From assembly GCA_035222895.1 (NCBI GenBank), contig JAVYIG010002375.1:124001-188000 (forward strand): a DNA stretch of 64,000 nucleotides, read 5' to 3'. The DNA comes from Strongylocentrotus droebachiensis (lineage: Eukaryota > Echinodermata > Echinoidea > Camarodonta > Strongylocentrotidae). Below the pieces are notes generated by a model. That model searched no databases. It was not told the DNA's origin and saw only the letters and a program-made list of their open reading frames with translations. Both the position numbers and the translations under genes were made by a program. This document shows positions 27,701 to 42,700 of the stretch, piece by piece; the stretch's first letter is position 1; each line of letters starts with the position of its first letter.

Positions 27701-30700
27701 AAAGCTTAATCCTATGAACCAACTGTTAGGAGCCCACCATCATCCTGGATTCACAACTCGCTACAGAAAAGGAAAAAGCCAGAGTCCACTTCTTGATATA
27801 AAACAGCTTTATTAACGTTAAGGACCATTTTGCAGACTCCTCGAATCATTACATAATTTGCCTAAAATAGATTTGCCCCTAGTTACAGCTATACTGTCTG
27901 TATGTGTTGTAAATATAGATGTGGAAGAAAGCCCCACTTTGAATGTATGAGAATCCTACATGTATATGAAATTTATCCTTGCCCAAATGGAGAGACAGTA
28001 AACCTTCTTTTCAGTTGTATTACATTTTTCTCAAAATCAGCTTAATACTTTGTATAGTTTTCAGACTTTCTTCTGTTCTGTTGTTGTGAAGTTATTTAGC
28101 AACAAATATTTGATTGGTCTCTGTGTTTATTTTTACTTTTTGAATTGGAGTGAGCCTATATGTTTATTAATGACATCACGTGTTATGCATAAAAATAAGT
28201 ATTGACTTGTGTCACTACATAAGTACAGACAAGCATTTATATAGCTTTGACACCACGTAGTATGTGGTTGACGACTTAGGGTAAGTCATGTGTCACTTAA
28301 TATGTAACCATGGTCCTCGGGCCTTGCCCGGTGTTGCGTTTCAGATGAAAGGCTGACTGTGGGGTTAAGTGTGTATTAGTCCCTAGAAGGGGCAGGATAC
28401 AGCCATGAGCTAACAGCTCGAGCGTAACACGTGTGACGCCATGTCTTGATAGAGCTCAGAGATCTAGACGCTAAACATCCCAATAATATTGTCAGTTGGT
28501 AATTGCTCCAGGGAAAAATGAAAAGAGAGACCCTGCTTGCTCACTGATTTTTACAAGTCACAGGCACAGCTTTATTGGATGGGTGCTAGTCTCACAGTTC
28601 CCATTCACACTTGCAAAAAAGAGTTTTTTTAAATAGCGTTCAGGTACTCTGAAAACAGGGACTACTCAGCTTCAGCTAAAATTATTTTTAACATGTGTAT
28701 AACCCTCATCTGGGAACCAGATTGGTCATGTATTAAGCCTAGGGGAGTGAAAGAGTTCAGTACTCTGCGGGTTAATATGAAAGTACAACAACAATCAAAA
28801 GCATCAAAGTGTTTGGTATGAATGCTTCAAAAGGATCTTGCTTGAGCTTTTTTTTGGTTGCTTTTGAGCGCCTTTATTTGCAAGTGTGAATGGGATAAGA
28901 TGCAACTTGATGAGGGCTTTGTCATATACCATAAATGGGGCATTTTGTGTTGGCACCCTTGATCGAGGGATGATGTGACAGCTGTAATTGGAAGAAGATT
29001 GGGAAGTTTGTCAATCAACTAGGTGACAAAAAAGAGTCAATTGCAAATCAAGCATTAAAATGTTCAGGTTATGTTCTCATGATGTCACTGGTGAATATTC
29101 GCCAAATTGAAAAGAGTTAAGGATTCAAGTGAGGCCTATATTAGGGTATGTCAGGAATGAACTAGTGTTTCTGGTAGGTCTATTATGTGATGCAATGGAC
29201 CCTTCCCCCCATATTCTAAGACTCGGAGGGAGCGCAATATGTAGATTGGAACATTTTCCTTGCACTAAGCCATTCCTCTTCTGAAACATTTCCATGAAAT
29301 GTGAAACATCTTCTAAATGGAGATGCGGACTCTCTCAGACAATTTTACATTCCTGAAGCAGTGGGAGGTTGTTGGTGATTGGCAGAATGTTGCAAGAACT
29401 AATTGTCATCTTCTTCCAAGTTGCACGCAATCAAAAGAACCCTATATTTGATAGCCCCACAGAGGTCCTGAGATGCTTCGGTTAAAGTACGTCCCCTTCC
29501 CCTTGACCGGCACCCCTGCTGTCATCCCATGCCGCTCACACACAATCTGTTCCCTTCTCCTTCGCAGACTCAGCAGGCCATTTTACAATTCTTTCTTCTG
29601 TTTCTATATTGATTCATTCCTTTTTATGAAATCAAATGCCAAGGATTTTGTCGCAAGAATAACACTGATTATGATGCAGATAAAGAGATCATATTGGCCT
29701 GGCAGGAGAAACAGCATGCTGCTCGCATGACAATGACACATTATCTATTTGAAATACAGTGAACATGAAACAATCCCCGACAATGATTGATGCTTTGGCA
29801 AAGATAACATGATTTTTTAAAACTGTATTTTGTTCTTTTCTAAATGCACAATGTGCACTTGTTCAACCCTATTTTCTTTAACTACATTTATTACTTCATG
29901 GTAAAATGCCAAGGGTTTTTTTCTCCAAAAAAAAGAAGGAAAAAAAAACACAGATAAATCCTGACAATGCTACAAGTTATTTTGCATTATCCTGTTAAAC
30001 ATGAGTGCTTAATCAGTGCCTTGTGTCTTTTTTGTATTGATAGAGACATATTCCATGACATCCAACTTAACAACCATGAATTGACATCGATATTTAATAA
30101 CAGATTTGTTCAGGGTACATGCAGAATATAGTATAATGGCATTGTAGCATCTAGTGACATTGAATACATCAAAGCTACGCTATATTTCGACTCATAAAAT
30201 TACTCATACATTAGGGGAAATATTTAGCAATAAAACAAACCTATGTCTGAGAATCAGCAATATCATAATATTAATCATACATTGTTTGCAGGACTTGACG
30301 AACAGTAAAAATAAAGCGACAACCACAAGGCCCACGAATATTTTTTGAGACCCCCTTGAGGCCTAGCCCTGTCAACAAACAAGCCAGCCGAGCTAGACCT
30401 GGTCCTGTTTTAGAATAACTGGTTTGCTGCTTCTGCTTCTGCTCAGCCCAGAGGAAACAAACTTGAAAGAACACTGAAATGTCAACTATCTGGAGAGTTG
30501 ATGCTTTGGTGGCAATGATGATAGGGTCCTTTATAGATTCATTGCTCCTGACTGGTGTAAGGACCAGTCCCTTTACTGCCAAGTCATCACATTGCATCCA
30601 GTTTATTGAACCTCATGCTCTTTGAGAGAAATAATATCTGGTGTCATTTTTATATAGATCATAACTCATTTCTTAGCAAAATGTTGTCAATGTGAGGATG

Positions 30701-33700
30701 TGGGGGCTTATAAGAATTTACATCAAAAGATATTTTAAACAGACTATTTTAATTTGTGATTTGTACCCCAACCTTGACTACTGAAAGGGAGAGAGAGTGA
30801 GAGAAAGAGAAAGAGAGGGAGAGGGAGAGGGAGAGGGAGGAGGGGGGGGGGGGGGAGAGCAGGATACCTGTACTTTAGTGCCTGGGACAAATCTCCTATC
30901 TTCTATACATGAGGGCTGCAATATGACTTTGCCCATGGAATCTTTTTCAACAATGTCCAAATCCCAACAACTTTACAATAGACTTTATACGTAAAAATAA
31001 TTATAGTCACGCATTCCCCTCTTCAATTGTTGCTGATAGTCTCTGTGAAGTAAATTTCTATTCCTAACCTCATTGTCCCTCTCCTCTACATGAGGGATTA
31101 CAGAATGACTTGGCCCATGGAATATCTGTCAACGGTGTCGCGCTTTTACATCTGGGACTGGGTTTTGAACAAAGAGTGATTCAAGAAATCCCAAATTGCG
31201 ATTGAGAGATCTCTTCACTTAATGACCCACAATGCTCTTCTTCATCAGTACAGGCAAAGGAACGGGCAGGATATCGTTATTTATCGCCCTCTCTAGGGGA
31301 CGTACCTGTTACTCAGTAGCAGGGGGAATCATCCAGAGAGGTGTGCTGAATGAAATGATCTTTGTCTCTTGAGAAGAATAATCATTGCAAGGTCTCACTG
31401 AAATCCAACCCTACGTGCCCATAAAAATCATTTTGCTGGTAACTTTCAAATATTTGGTTTTTGTTAAGCCTCCACTCTTCATAGATTGTGGTGGAGACAT
31501 TCTTTGTATTCTAGATCAAGATGTATACAGTTTACCTACCTAATTATTTCGGAGAGGACGAGAGGGGATGAGACTTCCATTGTACACTCTATTGATCAGG
31601 TCCTTGGGGGTAGTTTAGTATAGTGGTTTCTTGGTATAGTGGTTCATTCACTTGACTCTTAATCCGAGTGTCAGGGTTTTAATCCCACCTTTGTACTTAA
31701 GTCCTTTGGCAAGACATTAATCCACTTTTGGCACTCTCCACCCGGGTGTAAATGGGTACCTGGTATGCCAGAGCACTACATAATTGGCTGCCAGCTACGA
31801 CCGGGCTAATAATGTTGGAGCGCCAGGAGCGTCGCAGTGTGACGGACATTTGCGCTATATAAGAAGCCACCATTATCATTATTGTTAACCCACAGAGTAC
31901 TAAGCCTTGGGTATTCAGGTCGGGAGTCTAATTGGAAAATGTGTGGCTGTTTTTGTGCCTTATCATTTACAAGTAACTGAGCGATGGCATTACCCCGGTC
32001 ATGGGATTCGATTAGGATCCTGCAATTAATAGTGCACACTCTCCACTCCATGGGGAGCATGCCAGCCATTTGTCCACTATTGGAGACATCCATGCTAAAA
32101 TGCAGTTACAGTGACATTCGCATCCTACTGGGTACCCATTTAACACCTGGGTGGAGAGAAGCAACATAGATAAAATGCCTTGCTTAATTAGGATATTAGT
32201 GCTAAAAACTCAAATCAAATTGAATTAATCCACCGGGTTAAGGCATGGACTTAGATGTAGCAACAAAGTTCAGAGTGGAAGGTTTTTTGGGGGGCTGACT
32301 GATCATCAGCCCATTTTAAGCTGAGTCATGACAGAATTTTGAAAGCCACCAGAGATGCATAACATGTCCATCACTGTCCCTTTCTCTCATATCAAGTGGC
32401 ATGATTCATCTTACACTGTCACACTCTATAAATCATCCCCTATTCAAATACTGATTGATACAGATTATCCTAAGTCATGGGTTCGACTCAATAAATGAGG
32501 GAGGGAGGGAGGGAGGGTTGGGGGAGAAATGCACAACGTTGTTAGATTTTTAGGTATTGTTCTGGGATCTCTTGCATATAAGCTTGCCTTTACATGCAAC
32601 TTAAATTAATGAAACTGTAGTGCTAATGTGCAATCCTGACTAGTTGATAATCAATTTAGATTTGGTCTTAGGTTTTATAATCATTTTTGTTTAAGTGTCT
32701 TTCTGGTAAAAATGAAGAAAACAAAAATGAAATCCATTGTTGCATGTTTCAAACACAACAAAAGAAAGAAATGTACCCTTTAAAAGAGCATTGAGATTCA
32801 CAGTTGTATTATACTGTTACCTTTATTCACCTAAATATGATTTACATGCAATGTCCTTCTGCCTTCCAACAGAGGCATTGTAATTTAATTCAATAAAGAT
32901 AGATTATCTTCCTTAATATTGGCTAATTTATTTAAAGAGCATTGTGCAGTACTAGAAAGAGACAACCGAAGGGCAGTGTCAGTTTTAGGCAATCATGAAA
33001 GGAAATATTAGTCACTAATGGCGCTTAAGTGGACACCACGTATTAAAACGTCAGTGGGTGTGTCTCTCGTATCTGCCCTCTTCATGGTCTAAGTAAATCT
33101 CTGTGACCACAGCTCTTTCCTCTATAGAAAGAGTCTCTCTCCTCTATTAAATACTATTTCGCGAAGGAAAGATGAAAATTTTCTTTTCATAATACTATTG
33201 CAATTATTTTAATAATTCTGACTTAAGTCCACCTCTATAGAGCCAGGACCTGTTTCATAAAACTTGATATCAATAGCAAGTTACAAGCTACTGTTATAAG
33301 CTACTGAAATCAAGGCATCTGATTGGCTGAGAGCAAATTTGTCATAGAAATTTAGCATTTGTTATAGATAAAAAGCTTTATGAAACGGGCCCCAGAATGG
33401 TGTTTAATCTGTGTTAAAGTATATATGAGTTAACATCCTTGTGACTCTCAGCCGTTGATATCTGCACGGCGTTATTCAATCATCTGACAGGAGATGTCAA
33501 GATCATGAGTTCAAACCCTAGCATTGCTCAAGGTGTCTCCCAGCACAAGGCATTTAATCTACAGTGCTTCTTTCTACCCAGGTGTGTGGGTGTCGGTCAC
33601 TGGATGTGTATGTATCCAAATGGTAAATTATAACAAAACTTAATGGAGAGACATTTTAAAAAGAATAGAAGTAGAGATGCACCTTATTCAGTCATTTTGA

Positions 33701-36700
33701 TTATAAATGTTACCATGAGAACACAGTTATTATAAAAAGAAACACAGACATGAGCATTCTTTTTTTAAATGAAGTAACTAAGTACATATCATTGAAATGT
33801 ACCATTAAGTACAATAACCACGGTAATATGCAGCACCATATTTCTGCAGGTCATATGTATTTAAATTTCCCTAGAATAATTTTATAAAGGAAATGTAAGC
33901 AACCCTGAAAGATCTATATATGCAGTAGTTTTGTTGACAGTCCAAGCTAATGGATTCCATGAACGCTTAACCTCTCTGGAAAAGAAAACAATAAGTATAT
34001 CAAGCAGTTTCATAACCCTGTCATGTCTGGATTACAATTTCTTTCTAAGAATGACATCTCCACAAAAAAAATCATCTTTAGGGATAACATCTTGCGTCAC
34101 TTTTTGTGTCTGAGAGGACTGGTGCGAAGACACCTCGCCTCCCAATTGAATGTAACCTTGTAGACGCTGCAAGATGTGGGACTAATTACCAGACTTCCTA
34201 AACATGTCAGGAGGTATTTGGTGGTAGCATCTTGGAGGAGGCAGGTATTCTTTGATGTTGAGCATCAACTCCTTGGGGATCTCCCCAGGAAGGCATGTTG
34301 TCCTTGCTTTAAACATCACCTCAGTGGGCAGATCTTACGAGCCTTGTGCGTTGAGAGTGAATCATATTTAGAAAGAGGCGTTAATAATACATCCATGAGG
34401 GCAATTAACGTGTGTCATCTTCATTAAGTTTGTACTTTGGACCTTGGTGTGGAGTAGAATGATACTATCTGGCCAGTATAGGTGAAGATGTGTACATATA
34501 CCTACTCATTTGTAGTGTCTGCATCTATTTTATAAGCCCTCGCACTAGCAGCTGACCTAATTCTCATGTTAATTAACCATGTGCCTGGGAGAAGGGTAGC
34601 AGTAGAGGCAATATGGGTTGTAAAATGTGTTGCAAATACTCTTGTTATAATACCTTCTGCTACACACTCATGGTTTTAAGCTTGATATTAGATACATTAT
34701 TGAATTACAGAAGAACATAACAGTAGCAAATTAGCCTGATCTTTCCTTTTGTAGTTATGAAATCTTTGAAGCTGGATCAGCCATAAGATTATCTTAATTG
34801 ATGAGCCACACAATCACAATGTGACAGCATTTCTGTTTCCCTTTACAGAGAGAAAGGGGAGAGAAAAGGGGGTAGTGACAGGGCAGAGGGGAAAAAAAGA
34901 GTAGGGTGGATAGAGGTAGAGAGGAAAAGAAATTGAGAGAGAGGGAAAGAGAGGGAGAGAGAGAGAGAGAGAGAGAAAGAAAGGAGATAGAAAGAGAGAG
35001 AGAGAGGAAAAGTGAAGATAGTGAAAGATAGAAAGAAAACAAAAGGAGAAAATGAAAGAAAGAAATACAAATGAAGGAGAGAGAGAGAGAGAGAGAGAGA
35101 GTATTCCCTGCGTGTGCTTTTATCCATCATCAAAGTATCCAGGTTTCTAGTTCAGGAACCTAATTAATACAAAGCTGTCCATGGCTCACCTGTACCTTGG
35201 AGGACAATAGATGTGACAAATGATACCTGATCCTTCCAATGGAGCTCCCTTTATCTGTCATCGCCCCCAGGAAGTCCACAGATTACACCTCTGACAAGAT
35301 TCACCCAAAATCAGGTTTTTTTTCACTGTGGTGTTTCATGTGACTGAATGGACTGGGGATTTGGAAAGAGATACATGTAGCGGAAGAGAGGTGATGAAAG
35401 TTTTTAAATAGTTAAATAGTACCAAAAGTGAAATAGGAGAGTGGGAATCAATGTAGGATTATTATCGTAGGGTCTTATCTACACTTTTTCTGCATTTTTG
35501 GTCATGGTCAAGATCAATTATGTTTACGTAAGATCATTATAGTTTTACCCCCCTCTCTGACTATGTTCTGACACTTTGCCCAGACATAACGTTTAACACT
35601 GCTTGGGTGCAAATTGAGATTAAGACACAAGTCCTAGTTACATGTAGACATCTCCATCATTACTGTGTTCAAGGTGTCAACGAATGTAGGGATCATAAAT
35701 TACATTTGTTCAGTTCATTACTCTCATTTAGAGATTAATACTTATAGCTGGAATTCAACTCTGAACTGTCCACCTGAGACAGATTCTGTAATTGCTATCG
35801 TATTAAGATCAGTACTATTTACCCTAGATCAGTACTTTCTACTCAATATCAATACTATCTACTCAAGATCAGTGCTTTCTACTCAATATCAATGCTATCT
35901 ACTCAAGATCAGTACTTTCTACTCAATATCAATACTATCTACTCAAGATCAGTGCTTTCTACTCAATATCAATACTATCTACTCGAGCTCGTTTCTATCT
36001 TCTTAAGATCAATGCTATCTACTCAAGATCAGTGCTATCTACTCAAGATCAGTACTATCTACTCGAGCTTGTTTCTATCTTCTTAAGATCAATGCTATCA
36101 AAACTATCTCCTCCAGATCAATGCTATCTACTCAAGATCAGTGCTATCTACTCAAGATCAGTACTATCTGCTCGAGCTCGTTTCTATCTTCTTAAGATCA
36201 GTGCTATCTACTCAAGATCAGTACTTTCTACTCAATATCAATACTATCTACTCAAGATCAGTGCTATCTACTCGAGCTCGTTTCTATCTTCTTAAGATCA
36301 GTACTATTTACCCTAGATCAGTACTTTCTACTCAATATCAATACTATCTACTCAAGATCAGTGCTTTCTACTCAATATCAATGCTATCTACTCGAGATCA
36401 GTGCTATCTACTCAAGATCAGTGCTTTCTACTTGAGATCAATACTATCTACTCAAGATCAGTACTATCTACTTGAGATCAATACTATCTACTCGAGATCA
36501 GTGCTATCTACTCGAGATCAGTGCTATCTACACAAGATCAATACTATCTACTCGAGATCAGTGCTATCTACTTGAGATCAGTACTATCTACTCAAGCTCA
36601 GTGCTATATACTCGAGATCAAGTCTTTCTACTCAAGATCAGTACCATCTACTCGAGATCAGTACCATCTACTTGAGATCAGTACCATCTACTCGAGATCA

Positions 36701-39700
36701 GTACCATCCACTCAAGATCATTACTATCTGCTCAAGATCATTACTGTCTACTGTAATAGTCCTTCTTCGCAGCTAAGGCCTATGAAAAGTAACTTTTCAT
36801 TGCGCAAATTATACTTCAATTTGCATCAAAAATTATGCAGTCTATTTGTAAACAAAGTTGACTTACTAAATTTTGCAAGAGAGTATATGTTTACAAGAAT
36901 CTCTTTCATTGTTCTTGCAGATTTTGAGTCCAAACAACATTTTGTGGTGGATGGGACTGTCTATCCCGTGGTGTTAGGGGGCAGCACATCATCATGGCGT
37001 CCATCCCAGGCATTCACCAATCAGGTGCTGAAGATTCTGCTCCAAGAAGTGATGGGCTACAGCAATGTAACCATAGCAATGGATGATACAAAAGTCATCT
37101 CAACATCCCAGTCAGTCTCACAGATCACTGGCTGCTCCAATGCCATGTAAGTATTGTTTAAAAAAATATCTTGAAAACTTGCACTCAATAAAAAAAAAAT
37201 TATATCCTACCCCAAGTCTTGATACTCAAGGTTCTTGTGGCAACCTTTCTTTATGCTTCCTCTTTTTGTCCTTAAATTTGTAACAATCAATGTAAAATTG
37301 CATTTTGGGTTGCAAGAGTTCTTTTTGCATTAGCTTTTATCTTGTTATATATTCTCTTGTGTTTCCCCCACATTTCTTTTGGAGCTTTTCAAGGTTATAT
37401 TCCTCTTTACTTTCCTCTGGTTTAGGTTGTGTGTTAAAAGAAATTGCTGATATAAAACATGGTACCATGTTTAAACAATTTTACTTCAGAAACTTATTTT
37501 GAATTTCAAGAAGAGAGATACATTCTTTAGTTTGAACATACTCTAGATCAGTTTTAGATTGGAGCAGTTTACACAGCAAGCATGAACTGGATGACAGACA
37601 GGTGAAATGTTTGCTCTAGTGAAGGACCATTTGTGTCAACATGAATGTGTTATACCAGCACCTTATAATGCTTCCATAATGATTAATTATAGCATCGACT
37701 CCTAGTCATGTTATCATGATGTTGTGGATTCCAAGGTCCCAGGTATTCAAACAGCTGGTATCTTTCTCACCACCTCTCGAAACAATGCTCTATTTTTCGG
37801 CAGGTTTTAATAACCACAGTTGTCACTCATAGTCAAACAAGAGAATTTACAGCACCTTACTTTAATCTTAATTGCTTGCATGAACTTCTCTAGGCCTGTC
37901 GTCATCAGTTTGAGTTTGCCAAATACCCCACTATTTCTGATTCTGGAAATTAGTCAAAAGTTACAAATCATGTCCTCATCAGCTCAAAACTCGAACTCGA
38001 GAAATTAGCCCAAGATATCTTGGGAAGATTTCCTGAGCAAATAGCCTGCTATTTGCGTCTTCACCTGCCAAATAGCTTGCTATTTCGTGATCAGGCTAAT
38101 TTCCAGAATCAGAAATAGCTGGCCATTTGGCAAACTCGAGCTGATGAGGACAGGCCTAAAGGGTTATTCCCTACAAAACAATGGGTTGTTGGCATTTATT
38201 CAGAATCCAATTCATTATTCCATACATTTTAAGTAATGTGCTGTGGTTGCTTTGCAAATTTTACTGGAATTAATCCTGCTTCTATGAACAATTCCTTACT
38301 AGTCCTTTGGGGTTGTTGGTATTTATTTAGAATCCAATTCATTGATTTCCGCTCGGACTTGATGGTACAGACTGAAGCTGCTGGAGTTTGTCCCCTCTCT
38401 GCATGAGTAGCTTTCCTTTCCCTCTCTTGTGTGATTGTGAAGAACATGACACTTGATTTCCACCTCTTCCTCTGAGCCGTCCGAACTGCTCATGCTGTTT
38501 ATAAGCTTGAGTCACACAAAAAAACCTCCTAAAGCTAAAGTGAGAAGCACATTGAAAGTATTATCATCGCATCTAATTGCAGTCATCTATATTTAATATT
38601 TCTTTTTTTTGCCTGTGCAGTATATGGCAACTAAACAAGGAATTTGAATTTGAGTTCCTTGTTTAGTTGCCATATACTGCACAGGCAAAATACAGAAATA
38701 TTCAGAGCTGTCTGAACTACTCATGCTGTTTATACGCTTGAGTCACAAAAAGACCTCCTAAAGCTAAAGTGAGAAGCACATTGAAAGTATTATCAATCGC
38801 TTCTAATTGCAGTCATTTATATTTAATATTTCTGTATTTTGCCTGTGCAGTATATGGCAACTAAACAAGGAACTCAAATTCAGAGCTGTCTGAACTGCTC
38901 ATGCTGTTTAGATGCGTGATTCACATAAAAAGTTAATGTGTGCAGCTCATCAAAAGTATTAGCATCACTTGTTATTGCAGTTGTCTATTGTAACATTTTT
39001 GTGTTTCCCTAGATGACAGTGGCAATAAATAAGCCCAAATTTTGAGCCATCCAAACTCCTCATGCTGTTTAGACGCTTGGGTCTTGGAGAAATACAGCTC
39101 AAAGTTAAAGTGAGAACCCCATAAAAAAAAAAAAGTATTATGATTGTGGCTTATTGCAGGAGTCTCCTTTTTAACATTATGTGTTGCCCTATAATATTGG
39201 CAATTTATTTTAAAAAAAAACTATGAGCAGTCTGAACTGCTCATGCTGTTTAGACAATTGAGTCACATAAAAAAATCTCCTAAAGATAAAGTGAGAAGCC
39301 CATCAAAAGTAGTACTATCATTGCTTCAAATTGCAGCTACCCTGATATAAAAGTCAGTTTTAGAGAACTCCTCATGCTTTGAAGATACATGAATCAGGGT
39401 CTTTGAAAAATCTGGAAGTTCTGGTGTGATGTTTTATGAAAAGATATCATATTGTTGCACTAAAATGCAGTTGTCTATGTTAAACATTTTTTTTGTTGTA
39501 TTTCCATTGTGCTGGTATATCTATGTAATGAAAATGTTTTGAATTCATGTCAAGGAAAAACAACTGTATTTTATTTCTAAGATTGATTTGTATTGTTTGG
39601 AATCAATTTTTTTTAAATGGGGGGAAAAATAGTTAAAGAAAAGAGTTTAAATTTTGAAACACAGAGCTCCTGCTGTTATGTAGCTTGAGTCATGGAGAAA

Positions 39701-42700
39701 AGACATCACCTTTCAGAAGCAGTATTATCATCACACCTATATTCATGTGTCTATATATAACATTTTCTGTGTTTCCCCTGTGACAGCAGCAATTAAATAG
39801 AGCTCAAATTCTGCATCGGACAACTCCTCATGCTGTTCAGATTTGTGAGTCACAAGAGTCTGTGAGAAATCCTCTTGAAATTTAAGTGAGATGTTTCCCT
39901 CTCGAAAGCTGCATCATTTTGTGGCATCTTAATCCAGCCGACTACTGAGTTCTCTCATTCCCATAGACTTAATAAAGGAACAACCTGGTTCTTGTAGGCA
40001 ATGGGTTATTGCAGTTGTAAAAATATAACACTCTCTAGTCTCTACACTTCTCCCTTGATGCTTCTGAAAAGCTCAAATTTGAAAGAAGAAGAGATGTATC
40101 ATGCTTTTTCAGTTGTTCAGTCAGACTGACAAAGAAAAACCCATTCAACTCTCTGTAAAACTGCGGATCAAATTGTCAACTGTGCAGAAATTGTGTGGTG
40201 TCACCTTTTTGTGAAAACCTATTAGTGTTGAAGTTAAGACATTGTTGTATTTGCAGAGATAGATAGAGGTGGTAAGTTGAAAGAGGGCATTTATTTATCA
40301 GATTTTTAAATCTTCACCTAAATTTTTACAGCAGTGTTCAAGATAATAATCAGGATAATAAAGTGGAAAGAAAAGGCACACTCAGAGAAGCATATGTTGT
40401 TGACATTCACATGTTGGCACATATGATGCATATCTAAATCGTGTCAAGGCAACATCTCACAAATCCATACATCTATTCAACTCACATGGAAAAACACACT
40501 AATTACTTTTGAAAGATGTCCCAAGAATGTCTTAGTCTAAAAACTGCACCACAAATTAGCAAATTTGAAGGCATCCTATTTGTAGGGCAACATGGCTTTG
40601 GTGTAATTATAGATTTTGGCACTACTTCAAATTTTAACATTCTCACATTTTTACATTCATAAATTCTCTCACACACTTGCCCACACATTATATCTTTCTC
40701 AAATTGAGCATGTAGCTTGATGTGAAATTGCATCCCAACTTTGTGGGACGCAAGGTCGATCTTGCATTACCTCTTGCTCAGCAAATAATCCCAATTCTTA
40801 CACCACCAACGAAGAAGAGGAAGAAGGAGAAATTAGCGAGCTACTCTCAGTCTAATGAGTCATTTCCCATTCATGTTTGAAGAAGTTTGGAGGCATGATA
40901 CCTAATCGCTTTTAAACTGATCCTCGATCCACATCTGTAAGTCATTCCTTCACCTGTTTATATCCATCTTATCTGGTTTGATAATGATCATTTATTGATT
41001 GCCGATGCCTTTTGTGGTCGAGTAGTAGAGAAGGTACTAATTAGTCAAACATAGGCCTTAGGGGTTGGCTTCATTCAGTATACCTTCTGAGAAAGAAGAT
41101 GGGACTTGTGGTAGGTGACAGGAGCTCCGTCAGCTGTGCGTTTCCTCTTTCACGGTGAAATGGTCTAGTGACGTAGGTGGATTTGATGGAAGATGTTCCT
41201 TCTGACTCATTGAAGTCTACTAGAGGGTAGTTCCTCAGACTGATTGCTCTCCTTTCAGGTAGCTAGCTAGAAGTCAAGTGTTTCAAATCAGTCGCTTCCT
41301 ACAAGCTCCTAGTCTTTAACAGTTCCAGGATTCCACTTGTTTGTTTGTAAGCAATCATCAGCTGATCTGGAACTGGTGATAATAATTGTTAACCCTTTAG
41401 TTACTTTCATGATATATTCATGAAACTTTTTATTTGGATATGGGAGTTAAAATGTTCTCAAATCAGTTGCGTCCTACAAGTTCCTAGTCTTAAACAGTTC
41501 CATGATTCCACTTCTTTGTTTGTAATCAATCTTCAGCTGATCTTGGCCCAGTTTAATATAACTTGTTATCAATGACAAGTGTCACATTTCTATAACAACT
41601 TTGCTCTCAGCCAATGAGATGCCACAATTTCAGTAGCTCATAACAGTTATTGTAACTTGTTATTGATAACAAGTTTTATTAAACAGGGCCCTGGACCTGG
41701 TGCGATGTGGTTGTAAGACTGGAGTGATGATACTTGTTAACCCTTTAGTTACTTTCATGATATATTCATGAAACTTTTTGTTTGGATGTGGGAGTTAAAA
41801 TTATCTCAAATCAGTTGCGTCCTACAAGCTACTAGTCTTAAACATTTCCATGATTCAATCTTCAGCTGAACTGAACCTGGTGTAATGAGGTTGTAGATTG
41901 GAGTGAGGATACTTGTTAGCCCTTTAGTTACTTTCATGATATATTAATGAAACTTTTTATTTGGATATGGGAATTCAAATTTTCTCAAATCAGTTGCGTC
42001 CTACAAGCTACTAGTCTTAAACATTTCCATGATTTAATCTTCAGCTTATCTGGACCATGTGCAACGAGGTTGTATGGCTGGAGTGAGGATACTTGTTAGC
42101 CCTGTAGTTACTTGCATGATATATTAAATACACTTTTTAATTGGATATAGGAGTTTAAATATCATCAAACCAGTCATTTCTTACAGACACTAGTTGCAAC
42201 CTTTTTCTCTAGTTCCTGTTACTTTTCTGCATTGAATATGCACCTGATCTGGATCTCAATACCTGGACTGTAGCTGTTCTGCTTCTAGAACAAAATAAGT
42301 TATTTTGATTAAATGTTAAAGAAACCTTATGAGTGGATGTGGTTGTTTATTTTTAAATTCCTGTTTTCATGAAAATTATGATAAATTTGGGAGGGCTCCT
42401 ATCAACTTTCTTTCTATATTTTATTTCCAGCCAAGTGCAGGGGGGAATTAAAAACCGTATAGAAAACACAATAAGATCTATTGGTGTCCTTCTTTGAAAG
42501 ATATTTTATTCTAAGTCAAAACTGCTGAGCTCTATTTTCAGTAATCCTGTTCAAAAAGCTTTGTGTAAATCCATCCTGAAGACACTGCTGTCAGCTCTTT
42601 TTACACCATGAAATCAACTTCTAAATAAAGTTCCATCGATCTTTGATGGAACGCTTTACCCATAAATACCAAGCATAGAATTCGCTACTGGTTGTGCCAG

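Larger units (their letters stand above)
8712..36920 (+). other. Intron 1 (about 28.2 kb)
   Basis: Bounded by GTGAGC and TTGCAG. Apart from the repeats listed separately, stretches such as 9790-11600, 11870-13760, 14040-16540, 19200-20000, 24400-26500, 26670-30780 and 34430-34840 show no gene: frames are short, AT-biased and lack protein-like composition. A further gene on either strand cannot be ruled out, but none is supported. Confidence 0.65.

Noticed and set aside
31806-32093. 95-codon minus-strand frame
   Set aside because: Overlaps a SINE end and the sequence between SINE copies; not protein-like.
35665-37150. Long frames of LLSTQDQYYLL type running into exon 2
   Set aside because: The 20-bp minisatellite lacks stops by chance of its sequence; exon 2 is entered by an acceptor at 36920/36921.
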